NCBI RefSeq assembly: GCF_001442625.1
Contig: NZ_LMZQ01000024.1
Coordinates: 1 to 57,327, forward strand
Source of the DNA: Pedobacter ginsenosidimutans
GTDB taxonomy: Bacteria > Bacteroidota > Bacteroidia > Sphingobacteriales > Sphingobacteriaceae
DNA: 57,327 bases
Reading direction: 5' to 3'
The notes under the pieces were generated by a model, which had not been told where the DNA came from, made no database searches, and saw only the letters and a list, made by a program, of their open reading frames with translations. Each line of letters starts with the position of its first letter. The first letter of the stretch is position 1. The position numbers were made by a program, and so were the translations under genes. Positions 32,824 through 41,707 of this stretch are shown piece by piece.

Positions 32824-34068
32824 ATGCTAGCCGAAATTATTACCATTGGTGATGAGATTCTCATTGGCCAAATCGTTGATACCAATTCTGCCTGGATGGC
32901 TAAACAGTTAAATTTAATTGGTGTCTCCGTTAAGCAGATTACTTCAGTTTCTGATGATGAGCAACATATTATTGAAGCCCTCGAACTTGCTGAAAAACGT
33001 GCAGATATTGTTTTAATTACCGGTGGATTAGGCCCGACCAAAGATGATATTACCAAGAAAACCTTGGCAAAGTATTTCAATATGGGCTTTCGCAATGATC
33101 CCGGAGCACTGGAAATGGTTCGTCAGATTTTCGAAAAATACAAACGCCCTTTATTGGATATTAATATTCAGCAAGCTGATGTTCCGGATGGTTGTGAGGT
33201 TATTGTAAACAAAAATGGTACAGCGCCTTGCATGTGGTTTGAACAAAAAGACACCATTTTTGTATCGATGCCAGGTGTGCCTTACGAGATGATGTACCTG
33301 ATGGATGACGAAATTCTACCTAGAATTACGAGCAGATTTAAGCTGCCGTTTATTGTTCATAAAACCATTCTTACAGCAAATATAGGCGAATCATTCCTGG
33401 CCAAAGAGATCGAGGAAATTGAAGACAGTTTGCCAGCACACATCAAATTGGCTTATCTGCCCAAATTAGGACAGGTACGTTTGCGCTTATCGGCCAAAGG
33501 CGATAACGAAACAGCATTACACAAAGAGGTTGAGATTTACGCCAAACAGATCATTTCAAAGGTAAATAAGTTTGTAGTAACTGATGAAGATATTCCCTTG
33601 GAAAAAGCGATCCTGAACCTCATGAAAAGTAAGGGTTTAACTTTATCTACGGCAGAAAGCTGTACGGGGGGATACATAGCACATCTGATTACGCAGCACC
33701 CAGGTTCTTCTTCGGTTTATTGGGGTGGGGCAGTAGCCTATGCCTACGAACTTAAAGAATCTATTCTTGGTGTAAAAGAAAGTACGTTAAATACCTTTGG
33801 CGCCGTGAGCGAACAAACCGTTACAGAAATGGCTGAAGGTGCAATTAAACATTTCAAAACAGATTATGCTATTGCGGTTAGTGGCATTGCCGGCCCAGAT
33901 GGCGGAACTGAAGACAAACCGGTTGGCACGGTATGGATCGCAATTTCTTCAAAACACAAAACTGTAGCTAAGTTGTTTAATTTCAGCAACAAACGCATTC
34001 AAAACATCGAACGTTCTGCAGCATCGGCACTGGCCATGTTATTAAATCTCCTTAAAGAAACAGTTTAG
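32824..34068 (+). CDS. cinA: CinA-family protein (competence/damage-inducible; nicotinamide-nucleotide amidase)
   Basis: A 414-aa two-domain protein. The N-terminal molybdopterin-binding-like domain shows AEIITIGDEILIGQIVDTNSAW and LITGGLGPTKDD. The C-terminal PncC-type deamidase domain has STAESCTGGYIAHLI, VYWGGAVAYA and VSGIAGPDGGTEDKPVGTV. Members deamidate nicotinamide mononucleotide to salvage NAD and hydrolyse ADP-ribose. The ATG lies 3 bp after the lptD stop, suggesting translation from the same message, although no functional link is evident. Confidence 0.95.
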   Translation: MLAEIITIGDEILIGQIVDTNSAWMAKQLNLIGVSVKQITSVSDDEQHIIEALELAEKRADIVLITGGLGPTKDDITKKTLAKYFNMGFRNDPGALEMVRQIFEKYKRPLLDINIQQADVPDGCEVIVNKNGTAPCMWFEQKDTIFVSMPGVPYEMMYLMDDEILPRITSRFKLPFIVHKTILTANIGESFLAKEIEEIEDSLPAHIKLAYLPKLGQVRLRLSAKGDNETALHKEVEIYAKQIISKVNKFVVTDEDIPLEKAILNLMKSKGLTLSTAESCTGGYIAHLITQHPGSSSVYWGGAVAYAYELKESILGVKESTLNTFGAVSEQTVTEMAEGAIKHFKTDYAIAVSGIAGPDGGTEDKPVGTVWIAISSKHKTVAKLFNFSNKRIQNIERSAASALAMLLNLLKETV

Positions 34069-34091
34069 AAAGAATAAAAACTGTATTTTTG
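34064..34091 (+). promoter_or_regulatory. predicted promoter of the E2 acyltransferase gene
   Basis: TTT at 34064-34066 and TATTTTTG at 34084-34091 are 17 bases apart. The box matches TAnnTTTG exactly. It overlaps the cinA stop codon and gives a leader of about 27 bases. Confidence 0.5.
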
Positions 34092-34124
34092 TAGCATTAC
34101 CAATATAAAATACTGTAATTTAAT

Positions 34125-35477
34125 ATGGCTCAATACGAACTATTGTTACCAAAAATGGGTGAAAGTGTTGCGGAAGCAACGGTGATTAAATGGGTAAAAC
34201 AACCAGGCGATTCTATTGATTTAGATGATACCATTCTGGAAATCGCTACTGATAAGGTAGATTCTGAAGTTCCTTCTCCGGTTGCCGGTAAATTGGTAAA
34301 ACAGTTATTTGCTGCAGATGAAGTTGCGCAGGTGGGCGATGTAATTGCCATTATTGAAACTGAAGGTGGAGAAACCTCAACAATAGAAGCTCCGGTTGCG
34401 GAAAAACCAATAGCTGAAGAAAAAATTGAGACTATTCCTGGAATCGCACAACTACCTTCAGAAAACACTCCCATAGCAACTGATTTCAGCTCGTCTGACC
34501 GCTTTTATTCTCCTCTGGTTAAAAGTATTGCTGCACAAGAAAATATCTCCTTAGCTGAGCTTGATACCATTAAAGGCTCAGGTGCTGACGGACGGTTAAA
34601 TAAAGATGATCTATTAGATTATATTGTTAAGAAAAATGGTGGAGAACCGATATTAACTCAAACAGTTACTATCACAGCACCTATTCCACCAACAAACCAA
34701 ACGGCTGAAAATAAAGTAAGTTCAGCGGCGCCAGTTGTGAATAAAACATCGACAACCAGTGTTAGTGGTGGCGACGAAATTATTGAAATGGATAGAATGC
34801 GTAAACTGATTGCCGATCATATGGTAATGAGTAAAACAACTTCACCGCATGTAACTTCGTTTGTTGAAGCCGACGTAACCAATATGGTTTTATGGCGCAA
34901 TAAAGTAAAAAATAGCTTCGAAAAGCGTGAAAGCGAAAAAATAACCTTTACTCCAATATTTGTGGAGGCCGTTGCCAAAGCCATAAAAGATTTTCCGATG
35001 ATCAATGTTTCGGTTAACGGTACACAGATTATCAAAAAACGTGATATCAATATTGGTATGGCTGCCGCTTTACCAAGTGGAAACCTAATCGTTCCTGTAA
35101 TTAGAAATGCCGATCAGTTAAATTTAGTTGGCTTAACAAAAGCTGTTAATGATTTAGCTGCAAGAGCGCGAAACTCTAAATTAAAGCCTGATGAAACGCA
35201 AGGAGGCACTTTTACATTAACCAATGTAGGTAGTTTCGGCAATGTAATGGGTACACCGATTATTAACCAGCCTCAGGTGGCTATTTTAGCAGTAGGCGCC
35301 ATTAAAAAGAAACCAGCTGTTTTAGAAACCGAACATGGTGATGTAATTGCGATCAGACATATGATGTTCTTGTCTTTATCTTATGACCACAGGGTTGTAG
35401 ATGGCTCTTTAGGGGGAATGTTTGTGCGTAGAGTAGCAGATTATTTAGAAAGCTGGGATCTGAACAGAGAAATTTAG
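34125..35477 (+). CDS. dihydrolipoamide acyltransferase (E2) of a 2-oxoacid dehydrogenase complex
   Basis: A 450-aa E2 core with one lipoyl domain (1-80, lipoylated K44 in IATDKVDSEVPSP), a linker rich in Thr, Pro and Ala, and an E3-binding domain (about 128-167, SPLVKSIAAQENI). The C-terminal acyltransferase domain holds the active-site LSYDHRVVDG (H422, D426). The DKVDSE lipoyl motif is typical of branched-chain or other non-pyruvate complexes, so a branched-chain 2-oxoacid or 2-oxoglutarate substrate is more likely than pyruvate. No E1 or E3 gene is next to it. Confidence 0.9.
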   Translation: MAQYELLLPKMGESVAEATVIKWVKQPGDSIDLDDTILEIATDKVDSEVPSPVAGKLVKQLFAADEVAQVGDVIAIIETEGGETSTIEAPVAEKPIAEEKIETIPGIAQLPSENTPIATDFSSSDRFYSPLVKSIAAQENISLAELDTIKGSGADGRLNKDDLLDYIVKKNGGEPILTQTVTITAPIPPTNQTAENKVSSAAPVVNKTSTTSVSGGDEIIEMDRMRKLIADHMVMSKTTSPHVTSFVEADVTNMVLWRNKVKNSFEKRESEKITFTPIFVEAVAKAIKDFPMINVSVNGTQIIKKRDINIGMAAALPSGNLIVPVIRNADQLNLVGLTKAVNDLAARARNSKLKPDETQGGTFTLTNVGSFGNVMGTPIINQPQVAILAVGAIKKKPAVLETEHGDVIAIRHMMFLSLSYDHRVVDGSLGGMFVRRVADYLESWDLNREI

Positions 35478-35544
35478 TCAGTTTATATAATTACCAGTTT
35501 TCAGTTGGTTTAGTATCAACAATTTACCAGTTTAACAATCAAAA

Positions 35545-36159
35545 ATGTTAGCTTCAAATTTAAAATCGATAGTTTCAGATAACGTATTGCATGCCAAATG
35601 GTTAAATACGCTATCTTACATGGAAAATGCAGGTGCAAAGAAGATTTCAGCTTCAGAGCATAAAGAAAATGTAAACCTGATTATTCTTAAACACGCTGCA
35701 GAAGAGCACCGCCATGCTTATTATTTAAAAAAGCAGATTTCGAAGATTGACGGGGCACTTTGTAAAACCTACACCAATGCCGAGTTGTTATCTCCAAATC
35801 ATACAAAGTACTATTTGCATGCTTTGGATATTGCTGTTTGTCGCTATTTAAAATCGGTATTTAATCTTTCTGGTTACGATTTAAAATTCGCGGCCTATTT
35901 ATTTGTTACTTATGCGATTGAAGTGCGTGCCGATGAACTGTATCCAATTTATCAAGCGGTTTTAGATCAAGCAAAAAGCAAGGTAAATGTTAAGTCGATT
36001 ATATTAGAAGAAGAAGGTCACCTGGAAGAAATGATGAACCAACTGGTTAGTTTTTCTGATGACTGGGAAAATCATGCAGCTGAAGTAATCAAAATCGAAA
36101 AAGCTTTATTTGAAAGTTGGGTTGCTGCCTTAGCTGCAGAACTGCCGATAAGCGCTTAA
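35545..36159 (+). CDS. ferritin-like four-helix protein with two ExxH motifs, unknown function
   Basis: A 204-aa soluble helical protein. It carries two sets of the diiron pattern Glu-(about 28)-Glu-x-x-His: E27 then E54/H57 (AAEEHRHAYYL), and E126 then E156/H159 (LEEEGHLEEM). These are the ligands expected of ferritin-like or diiron-oxygenase four-helix bundles. The spacing is that of the family, although the overall sequence is not one I can name. It has no signal peptide and is probably cytosolic. The upstream E2 gene is on the same strand, 67 bp away. Iron storage, oxygen chemistry or a tRNA hydroxylase-like role are all possible. Confidence 0.7.
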   Translation: MLASNLKSIVSDNVLHAKWLNTLSYMENAGAKKISASEHKENVNLIILKHAAEEHRHAYYLKKQISKIDGALCKTYTNAELLSPNHTKYYLHALDIAVCRYLKSVFNLSGYDLKFAAYLFVTYAIEVRADELYPIYQAVLDQAKSKVNVKSIILEEEGHLEEMMNQLVSFSDDWENHAAEVIKIEKALFESWVAALAAELPISA

Positions 36160-36181
36160 TTGAATAATTAATCAATCAATT

Positions 36182-36295
36182 CGTCATCTCGACTGAAGCA
36201 TAGTCCCGAATGTTCGGGAGAGAGATCTATTATAGATTTAGCTTCGCTGAGCACTACGTGGTTCTCAACTATGTTGCACTTCGTTCGAAATGACG
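36182..36295. repeat. dispersed palindromic intergenic element, copy 2
   Basis: Begins CGTCATCTCGAC and ends GAAATGACG, so its ends are inverted. Its first 45 bases (36183-36227) match the minus strand of 2774-2818 at most positions, including the internal CCCGAA..TTCGGG palindrome and GAGAGATCT. It lies between the ferritin-like gene and the thioredoxin gene. Confidence 0.75.
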
Positions 36296-36351
36296 ATTTT
36301 TCGTTAAAAACCAATCCAGTTTATCGTTGTTTCTAAATAAAGACAAATATC

Positions 36352-36648
36352 ATGGCTAAGTTTTCAGATTTAATTAACGGTGACAAACCTGTTCTTGTTG
36401 ATTTTTTTGCCGAATGGTGTGGTCCTTGTAAAATGATGAAGCCCATTTTGGAGCAGTTAAAATCTCAGGTTGGCGATGCTGTTTCTATCATTAAAGTAGA
36501 TATTGATAAGAATCAACCAGCTGCTTCTTCCTTTAATATTCAGGGCGTACCTACTTTAATTCTTTTTAAAAACGGAAAACAGGTGTGGAGGCAAAGTGGT
36601 GTTTTACAGGCATCGCAGTTGAAACAGGTAATTGATGCCCACGCTTAA
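36352..36648 (+). CDS. trxA: thioredoxin
   Basis: A 98-aa thioredoxin with the redox motif WCGPCK (C23, C26), the cis-Pro loop IQGVPTL, and the usual strand order. It has no signal peptide and is therefore cytosolic; it reduces protein disulfides. The ATG at 36352 gives a complete fold. It ends by sharing a TTAA with the stop of the convergent pdeM gene, so the two coding regions overlap by four bases. Confidence 0.95.
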   Translation: MAKFSDLINGDKPVLVDFFAEWCGPCKMMKPILEQLKSQVGDAVSIIKVDIDKNQPAASSFNIQGVPTLILFKNGKQVWRQSGVLQASQLKQVIDAHA

Positions 36649-37283
36649 ACTTCTACCACACTTTTAGGCGTTACTGCAAAAATGCGTTCATTTGCTTTTG
36701 GATAAACCGTATAAAGTCCGGTAAATAAACTAAAAGCGGGCAAAATGGCGTAGTCTTTACCAAAATAAAAACATGGAAATTTTAATCTTTGCTTGGCTTT
36801 GCCCACAATGGTTACACCTGGATGGATATGGCCGCTGATGGGATATAATTCTTCCTCAGTACAATTTGGAGCATCATGAATAAAGCAAAATGGCCCCAGG
36901 CAAAAACTAGGTTCATGTAATTCGATATTCATTGCAGCATAATTGGCGTCCGAAAGCCTATCGTGGTTCCCTTTTACCAATAGAAAATTAAGTTCCTGGT
37001 ATTGTTTTCTCCATACAGAAAATTCATCAATATCGGTATTTAAACCATGATGAAACATATCTCCATTAATTAGCAATGTTTTAGGATGGTATTGTTTGAT
37101 CAATAAACTTAAGCGCTGAAGATCTGTTTGGGCAATGGTAGCAGGTACTTGCAAACCGGCCTGACGAAAGTGAGCAGATTTACCCAGATGCAGATCGCTT
37201 ATGGCTAATAGCTGATGTTTAGGTAAAAACAAAGCCCTTTCTTTATCTAAAATCAGTTCTTCACCCTGGCTTGTAATGTTCAT
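36645..37283 (-). CDS. pdeM: ligase-associated DNA damage response phosphoesterase PdeM
   Basis: A 212-aa calcineurin-like metallophosphoesterase. Metal motifs are in order: ISDLHLGKSAHFRQAG, LLINGDMFHH, LLVKGNHDRLS and ISGHIHPG. This is the PdeM type found with a DNA ligase, a helicase and a beta-CASP exonuclease, and all three partners lie upstream on this strand. It follows the helicase by 72 bp. A CGTCA/CTGTCGAAGGATC-type repeat fragment lies in that gap. The substrate is not established; a DNA end-processing role is the working idea from its neighbours. Confidence 0.9.
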   Translation of the reverse strand: MNITSQGEELILDKERALFLPKHQLLAISDLHLGKSAHFRQAGLQVPATIAQTDLQRLSLLIKQYHPKTLLINGDMFHHGLNTDIDEFSVWRKQYQELNFLLVKGNHDRLSDANYAAMNIELHEPSFCLGPFCFIHDAPNCTEEELYPISGHIHPGVTIVGKAKQRLKFPCFYFGKDYAILPAFSLFTGLYTVYPKANERIFAVTPKSVVEV

Positions 37284-37355
37284 TTATTTCGCATTATTGT
37301 CATCCTGAGCCTGTCGAAGGATCTTTTAAACTTCGACTAAGCCAATAAGATGTAT

Positions 37356-39833
37356 CTATCTAATTTTCTCCGATTCCGCTTTCATCCGTATAATCCGTTG
37401 TTCCAATTCTTCTGAGCTCATATTTTCACGCAGACTATCTACCTTAATCGGGAAGGACAGCGGTGTAAAACTTTTAGGATTGGTGATTACAATTGCTCCA
37501 TGCTGAATTCGATCCAACGCTGCCGCCAATCTTGGCTCTTCCAGTTGTTGGTAAAAAACTTCATCGTATGCCTGTCGCAAAAGTAAATTATGTTTGTCAT
37601 AATCGCTAAAAACATTAAAAAACAAACCAGCAGATGACTGGAGGTGCTTATTGGCTACATATTTACCAGGGTAACCCTGAAAAACGAGTCCGGAAATACA
37701 GGCAATATCTCTAAATTTCCGTCTGGCCATTTCAGTTGAATTGATGCTCAGTGTAATGTCTTCAGTTAAATTTACAGGCGAAAAAACCTCGTAGGCAATC
37801 GATTCGTCCATGGGAATTTCTGTTTCACTCAAAAGTTCAAAGCCATAATCGTTCATGGCAATAGAAAAACTGATCGGCAACAATTTACTTAAACGATAAG
37901 CAACCAGTGCCGCCAAAACCTCATGTACCAAACGCCCTTCAAATGGATAGGCAAAGAGATGGAAACCTTCTTTATTATTGATGAGTTCGATCAGTAACTC
38001 ATCATTTTTGGGTACATGAGAACGTTTTTCCTGCAGTAGAAACAGCGGATACACAGCATCCAATTCTTCATCCTGATGTGTTTTATCCAATGCTTCATTG
38101 TATTTCTTCCGTAAAACTGACCCTAAATTAGAAGAAAGGGGTAAGCGGCCACCATTCCAGCTTGGAGAGATAGCATTTTTCTGTTTACTTACCCTCACCA
38201 CAACAGTCATATCTTTTACCTGGATAAATTCTAAAACCCTGCCAGCCAGACGGAAATTATCACCAGCTTTTAACCGGGTAACAAAATATTCTTCAACCAT
38301 TCCGATGTAACCACCGGAAATGAATTTAACCTTTAACATTGCATCACTTACAATTGTTCCAATATGCAACCGGTGTCGCATAGCCAATTGTCTGCTCTTT
38401 ACTTTCCATAGCCCATCTTCGTCCTTAACCACTTTCTTAAATTCGGTGTAGGCACTTAAACTGTCTCCTCCTGAGGTAATAAATTGCATTACCCAGGTCC
38501 ATTCTTCAGGGAGGATCAGTTTAAAAGCATGGGTATTCTTAATCTCTTCGTAAATGATCTTATCATCAAATCCGTCGCCTATGGCCAGTGTAACCAAATA
38601 TTGAACCAAAGTATCAAATACCATGATAAAAGGCTCACGGCTCTCTATATTGTTGGTTTTAGCTGCTTCTTTAATCGCTGCTGCTTCTACCAGTTCTAAG
38701 GCATGGGTAGGTAAAAAATATATTTTAGAGGTTTCGTGAGGGGAGTGGCCAGAGCGGCCCGCCCTTTGCAAAAACCGGGCAACACCCTTTGGCGATCCTA
38801 CCTGAACAACAGTATCAACAGGTTTAAAATCTACACCCAAATCTAACGATGAAGTAGCAATAACAGCTTTAAGCTGCCCGGTATGTAATGCATCTTCAAT
38901 CCAGTTACGAAGCTCAAAATCTATCGACCCATGGTGTATGGCAATCCTTCCGGCAAGTTCTGGTTCGATATTCAACAAATGCTGATACCACATTTCCGAT
39001 TGTCCGCGGGTATTGATAAAAATTAAAGTGGTTTTACTTTTTTCAATAATCGGTAAAAGTTTATAGGCCAGCTTTAAACCCAAGTGCCCAGCCCAGGGCA
39101 ATGTTTCTATATCATCGGGCAAAATCGACTTAATCAAAATTTTCTTCTCTAAATCAGCTTTAACAATAATCCGTTTGGCCTCCATATTGGGCTCGAGTAC
39201 ATCCAGTGCCTCTTCAATATTACCAATGGTAGCCGAAATTCCCCAAATCCTTAAAAACTGGTTTTTCTCTAACTTTTGTAAGCCCCTAATCCGAGATACC
39301 GCCAACTCCACCAACACTCCCCGTTTGCTACCCAAAAGCTCATGCCATTCATCAGCAACAATACATTTAAGATTTTTGAACAAAGTTGAGGCACCTTTTT
39401 GCGCCAGTAACAAGTGCAGGCTTTCTGGTGTAATCAACAAAATTTCAGGCATCGATTTTTTCTGCTGTAATTTTTCTGCCTGAGAGGTATCACCATTACG
39501 CACACCAACGTGCCAATCCAACTCCAGCTCCAATAAGGTTTCGCGCATGGCCCTTGCAATATCTTTAGCCAAAGAGCGGAGTGGGGTAATCCAGATTAAT
39601 TGTAAACGGTCTTTCGCTTTTTTATTATTGGCTTCAGTTGCATTTAAGGCCTCAATCACTACGGCTAAAAATAAAGAAAATGTTTTTCCGAAACCTGTTG
39701 GTGCATTTACCAAACCGCTGTAACCATCCAAATAATACTGCCAGGCATCTTCCTGAAACTGAAAAGGCTTGCGTTTATTGGCCTTTAGCCAGGCTTTTAT
39801 CTTTTTATAACCTTTGGTTTTGGTTTGGTCCAT
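37356..39833 (-). CDS. ligase-associated DEXH-box helicase (Lhr-like)
   Basis: An 825-aa superfamily 2 helicase. Walker A NAPTGFGKT (residues 43-51), then ITPLRSLAKDIARA, ITPESLHLLLA, and the DEXH box as VADEWHELLG. The second RecA domain has IFINTRGQSEMWYQHLL and VQVGSPKGVARFLQRAGRSGH. A long Lhr-type winged-helix and beta region follows. It is the helicase of the ligase-associated DNA repair set. Length and motif set look complete. A 282-bp gap lies between it and the ligase. Confidence 0.93.
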   Translation of the reverse strand: MDQTKTKGYKKIKAWLKANKRKPFQFQEDAWQYYLDGYSGLVNAPTGFGKTFSLFLAVVIEALNATEANNKKAKDRLQLIWITPLRSLAKDIARAMRETLLELELDWHVGVRNGDTSQAEKLQQKKSMPEILLITPESLHLLLAQKGASTLFKNLKCIVADEWHELLGSKRGVLVELAVSRIRGLQKLEKNQFLRIWGISATIGNIEEALDVLEPNMEAKRIIVKADLEKKILIKSILPDDIETLPWAGHLGLKLAYKLLPIIEKSKTTLIFINTRGQSEMWYQHLLNIEPELAGRIAIHHGSIDFELRNWIEDALHTGQLKAVIATSSLDLGVDFKPVDTVVQVGSPKGVARFLQRAGRSGHSPHETSKIYFLPTHALELVEAAAIKEAAKTNNIESREPFIMVFDTLVQYLVTLAIGDGFDDKIIYEEIKNTHAFKLILPEEWTWVMQFITSGGDSLSAYTEFKKVVKDEDGLWKVKSRQLAMRHRLHIGTIVSDAMLKVKFISGGYIGMVEEYFVTRLKAGDNFRLAGRVLEFIQVKDMTVVVRVSKQKNAISPSWNGGRLPLSSNLGSVLRKKYNEALDKTHQDEELDAVYPLFLLQEKRSHVPKNDELLIELINNKEGFHLFAYPFEGRLVHEVLAALVAYRLSKLLPISFSIAMNDYGFELLSETEIPMDESIAYEVFSPVNLTEDITLSINSTEMARRKFRDIACISGLVFQGYPGKYVANKHLQSSAGLFFNVFSDYDKHNLLLRQAYDEVFYQQLEEPRLAAALDRIQHGAIVITNPKSFTPLSFPIKVDSLRENMSSEELEQRIIRMKAESEKIR

Positions 39834-40115
39834 GCTTAAATATCGCTGCTTTTGATGGTTTTCTAATTATTTTTTGAAAAGCAATAACAGTAATGCTTCG
39901 GTTACGGCAGTCCCGCCATTCGCTTTACCTTTTTTGTAATTACCGTTAAATGTTAATTTATCAATAACAAAAAAGGGTACCGCTGCTGTCGGGTTTAAAA
40001 TCGTGGGGCAAACCTAAGTAAAGCTAAACCTATTTCCTCGGTCTGTGTCCTCACAGACCGAAATTTTCGAATTATGATCGCCATGGTCTGTGAGGACACA
40101 GACCATGGAATCTCA
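39834..40115. other. gap inside the repair cluster between helicase and ligase genes
   Basis: No ORF of interest. The right half is the nested palindrome at 40036-40108. The left half has degenerate repeats such as CGGTTACGGCAGTCCCGCC near 39899-39917 and GGTACCGCTGCTGTCGGG near 39977-39994, which look like remnants of an older insertion. If the helicase is transcribed from the ligase promoter it must read through this gap. Confidence 0.5.
40036..40108. repeat. nested palindromic element (GGTCTGTG...CACAGACC)
   Basis: GGTCTGTGTCCTCACAGACC (40040-40059) and GGTCTGTGAGGACACAGACC (40085-40104) are exact reverse complements of one another, and each is itself a hairpin with eight-base arms. The right copy extends to a longer palindrome, 40081-40108. 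A partial copy occurs near 11189. Confidence 0.8.
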
Positions 40116-41705
40116 TTACAAAGTGGATTGCAGCAACTGCCTCAAATCTTCCAAAGTATTAATTTCCTCAGCTTTTTTATCTTTTCTCCATCGCAATATA
40201 CGTGGGAAACGTAAAGCTAAACCTGCTTTATGCCTTTTACTTTCAGCAATTCCCTCAAATGCGATTTCGAAAACCAGTTCGGGTTTTACGGTACGTACCG
40301 GCCCAAATTTCTCAATTGCATTACGGGTTACAAAGGCATTTACTTCTTTAATTTCTTTATCCGTTAAGCCTGAATAGGCTTTTGCAATCGTGACTAAATT
40401 TTCTCCATCGCGAACAGCAAAGGTATAATCGGTGAAGAAATTAGCCCTTCTGCCACTTCCTTTTTGCGCATAAATCATTACCGCATCAACCGTATATGGA
40501 TTGATTTTCCACTTCCACCAGTCGCCTCTTTTTCGCCCACTGTGATAATGAGAAGTCAACTTTTTAAGCATAATTCCTTCGCTGTTAATCGAGCGCGAAG
40601 TTTGTCTTAACTTGGCTAATTCTTCCCACGAATGGCAATTGATTACCGGAGATATCATCACCGGACTTTCAGCTAAACCACCAATTAACCCCTCGAGTAT
40701 TTTTCGTCTTAGACTTAAAGGTTCTTCTCTAAAATCCTTGCCTTCATATTCTAAAATATCATAAACAAAAAATCCAATAGGCGCATCTTCCAATTGTTTT
40801 TTACTAATCGTTTTGCGGTTTAAACGTTGTTGCAGCGTACTGAATGATAAAACCTGTTTATCTTGCACAGCCAGTATTTCGCCATCTAAAACCACACCAT
40901 CAGGCAAAGCATCAATCATAAAATGCAATTCGGGGAATTGTTCTGTAACCAGTTCTTCGCCACGGCTCCAGATAAAGAGTTCTCCATTCCGCTTTACAAT
41001 CTGCCCGCGAATACCATCCCATTTCCATTCAGCCTGCCATTCAGAAATATCACCCAGTTTTTCGGGCTCCTGCTCTAAGGCATAAGCGAGGCAAAAGGGA
41101 TATGGCCAGGAATTATCGGTATTCACATGGATACCATTTATCAGTTCGTGAAAAGTAATTTCATAAGGATTCCATTTCCCCATAATGCTATGCATAATCT
41201 GGGCGCTATCTAAACTGCTTTGTTTAGCCAGCGCATTCACGAGCATTTTATTGGAAACACCAATCCTGAAATTTCCAGAAATCAATTTGTTAAAAATAAA
41301 ACGTTCCTGCGTTTCGAGTTTATTCCATGCGCTCAGAATAAATTCTTTTTTAGTTTCATCATCTTTACCTTCCAGATCGTGCAAATCTTCAACCCATTTA
41401 TGCAATTGAAAATCTGAGGTGTTTTCGGCAGGCGGCAATAACAGGGCGATGGTTTCGCTTAAATCGCCAACATTGGCATAACTTTCGGCAAATAACCATT
41501 CTGGTGTTTCGGTAATGTTTATGGCCCAATATTTAAGTAGGGCTGATTTAATTGGTCTTTTAGGTTTTTTACCTGTAAACAATGCGATAACCCACACCTT
41601 ATCTTTATCATCGGCATGGTTAAAATAATTAACCAATGCTGCAATTTTATCGTTGGTTTTATTGCTCAGTTCGAGCTGTTGGATTAATTGGGCAAAACGT
41701 TTCAT
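40116..41705 (-). CDS. ATP-dependent DNA ligase (ligase-associated repair set)
   Basis: A 529-aa ATP-dependent DNA ligase. The N-terminal region is the helical DNA-binding domain; the nucleotidyl-transfer core holds the AMP-linking lysine in the motif WKWDGIRGQ (K228), then FIWSRGEE, VLDGEILA and EGIMLKKL. The OB-fold domain ends with an RFPRILRWRKDKKAEE tail. Bacteria use NAD-dependent LigA for replication, so this ATP ligase is probably for repair. It starts 2 bp downstream of the exonuclease gene stop, so the two are translated together. The product is the centre of the cluster. Confidence 0.95.
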   Translation of the reverse strand: MKRFAQLIQQLELSNKTNDKIAALVNYFNHADDKDKVWVIALFTGKKPKRPIKSALLKYWAINITETPEWLFAESYANVGDLSETIALLLPPAENTSDFQLHKWVEDLHDLEGKDDETKKEFILSAWNKLETQERFIFNKLISGNFRIGVSNKMLVNALAKQSSLDSAQIMHSIMGKWNPYEITFHELINGIHVNTDNSWPYPFCLAYALEQEPEKLGDISEWQAEWKWDGIRGQIVKRNGELFIWSRGEELVTEQFPELHFMIDALPDGVVLDGEILAVQDKQVLSFSTLQQRLNRKTISKKQLEDAPIGFFVYDILEYEGKDFREEPLSLRRKILEGLIGGLAESPVMISPVINCHSWEELAKLRQTSRSINSEGIMLKKLTSHYHSGRKRGDWWKWKINPYTVDAVMIYAQKGSGRRANFFTDYTFAVRDGENLVTIAKAYSGLTDKEIKEVNAFVTRNAIEKFGPVRTVKPELVFEIAFEGIAESKRHKAGLALRFPRILRWRKDKKAEEINTLEDLRQLLQSTL

Positions 41706-41707
41706 CG

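Noticed and set aside
34130..34474. 114-aa open frame antisense to the E2 gene
   Set aside because: Shadow of the lipoyl-domain coding sequence; no motif of its own.
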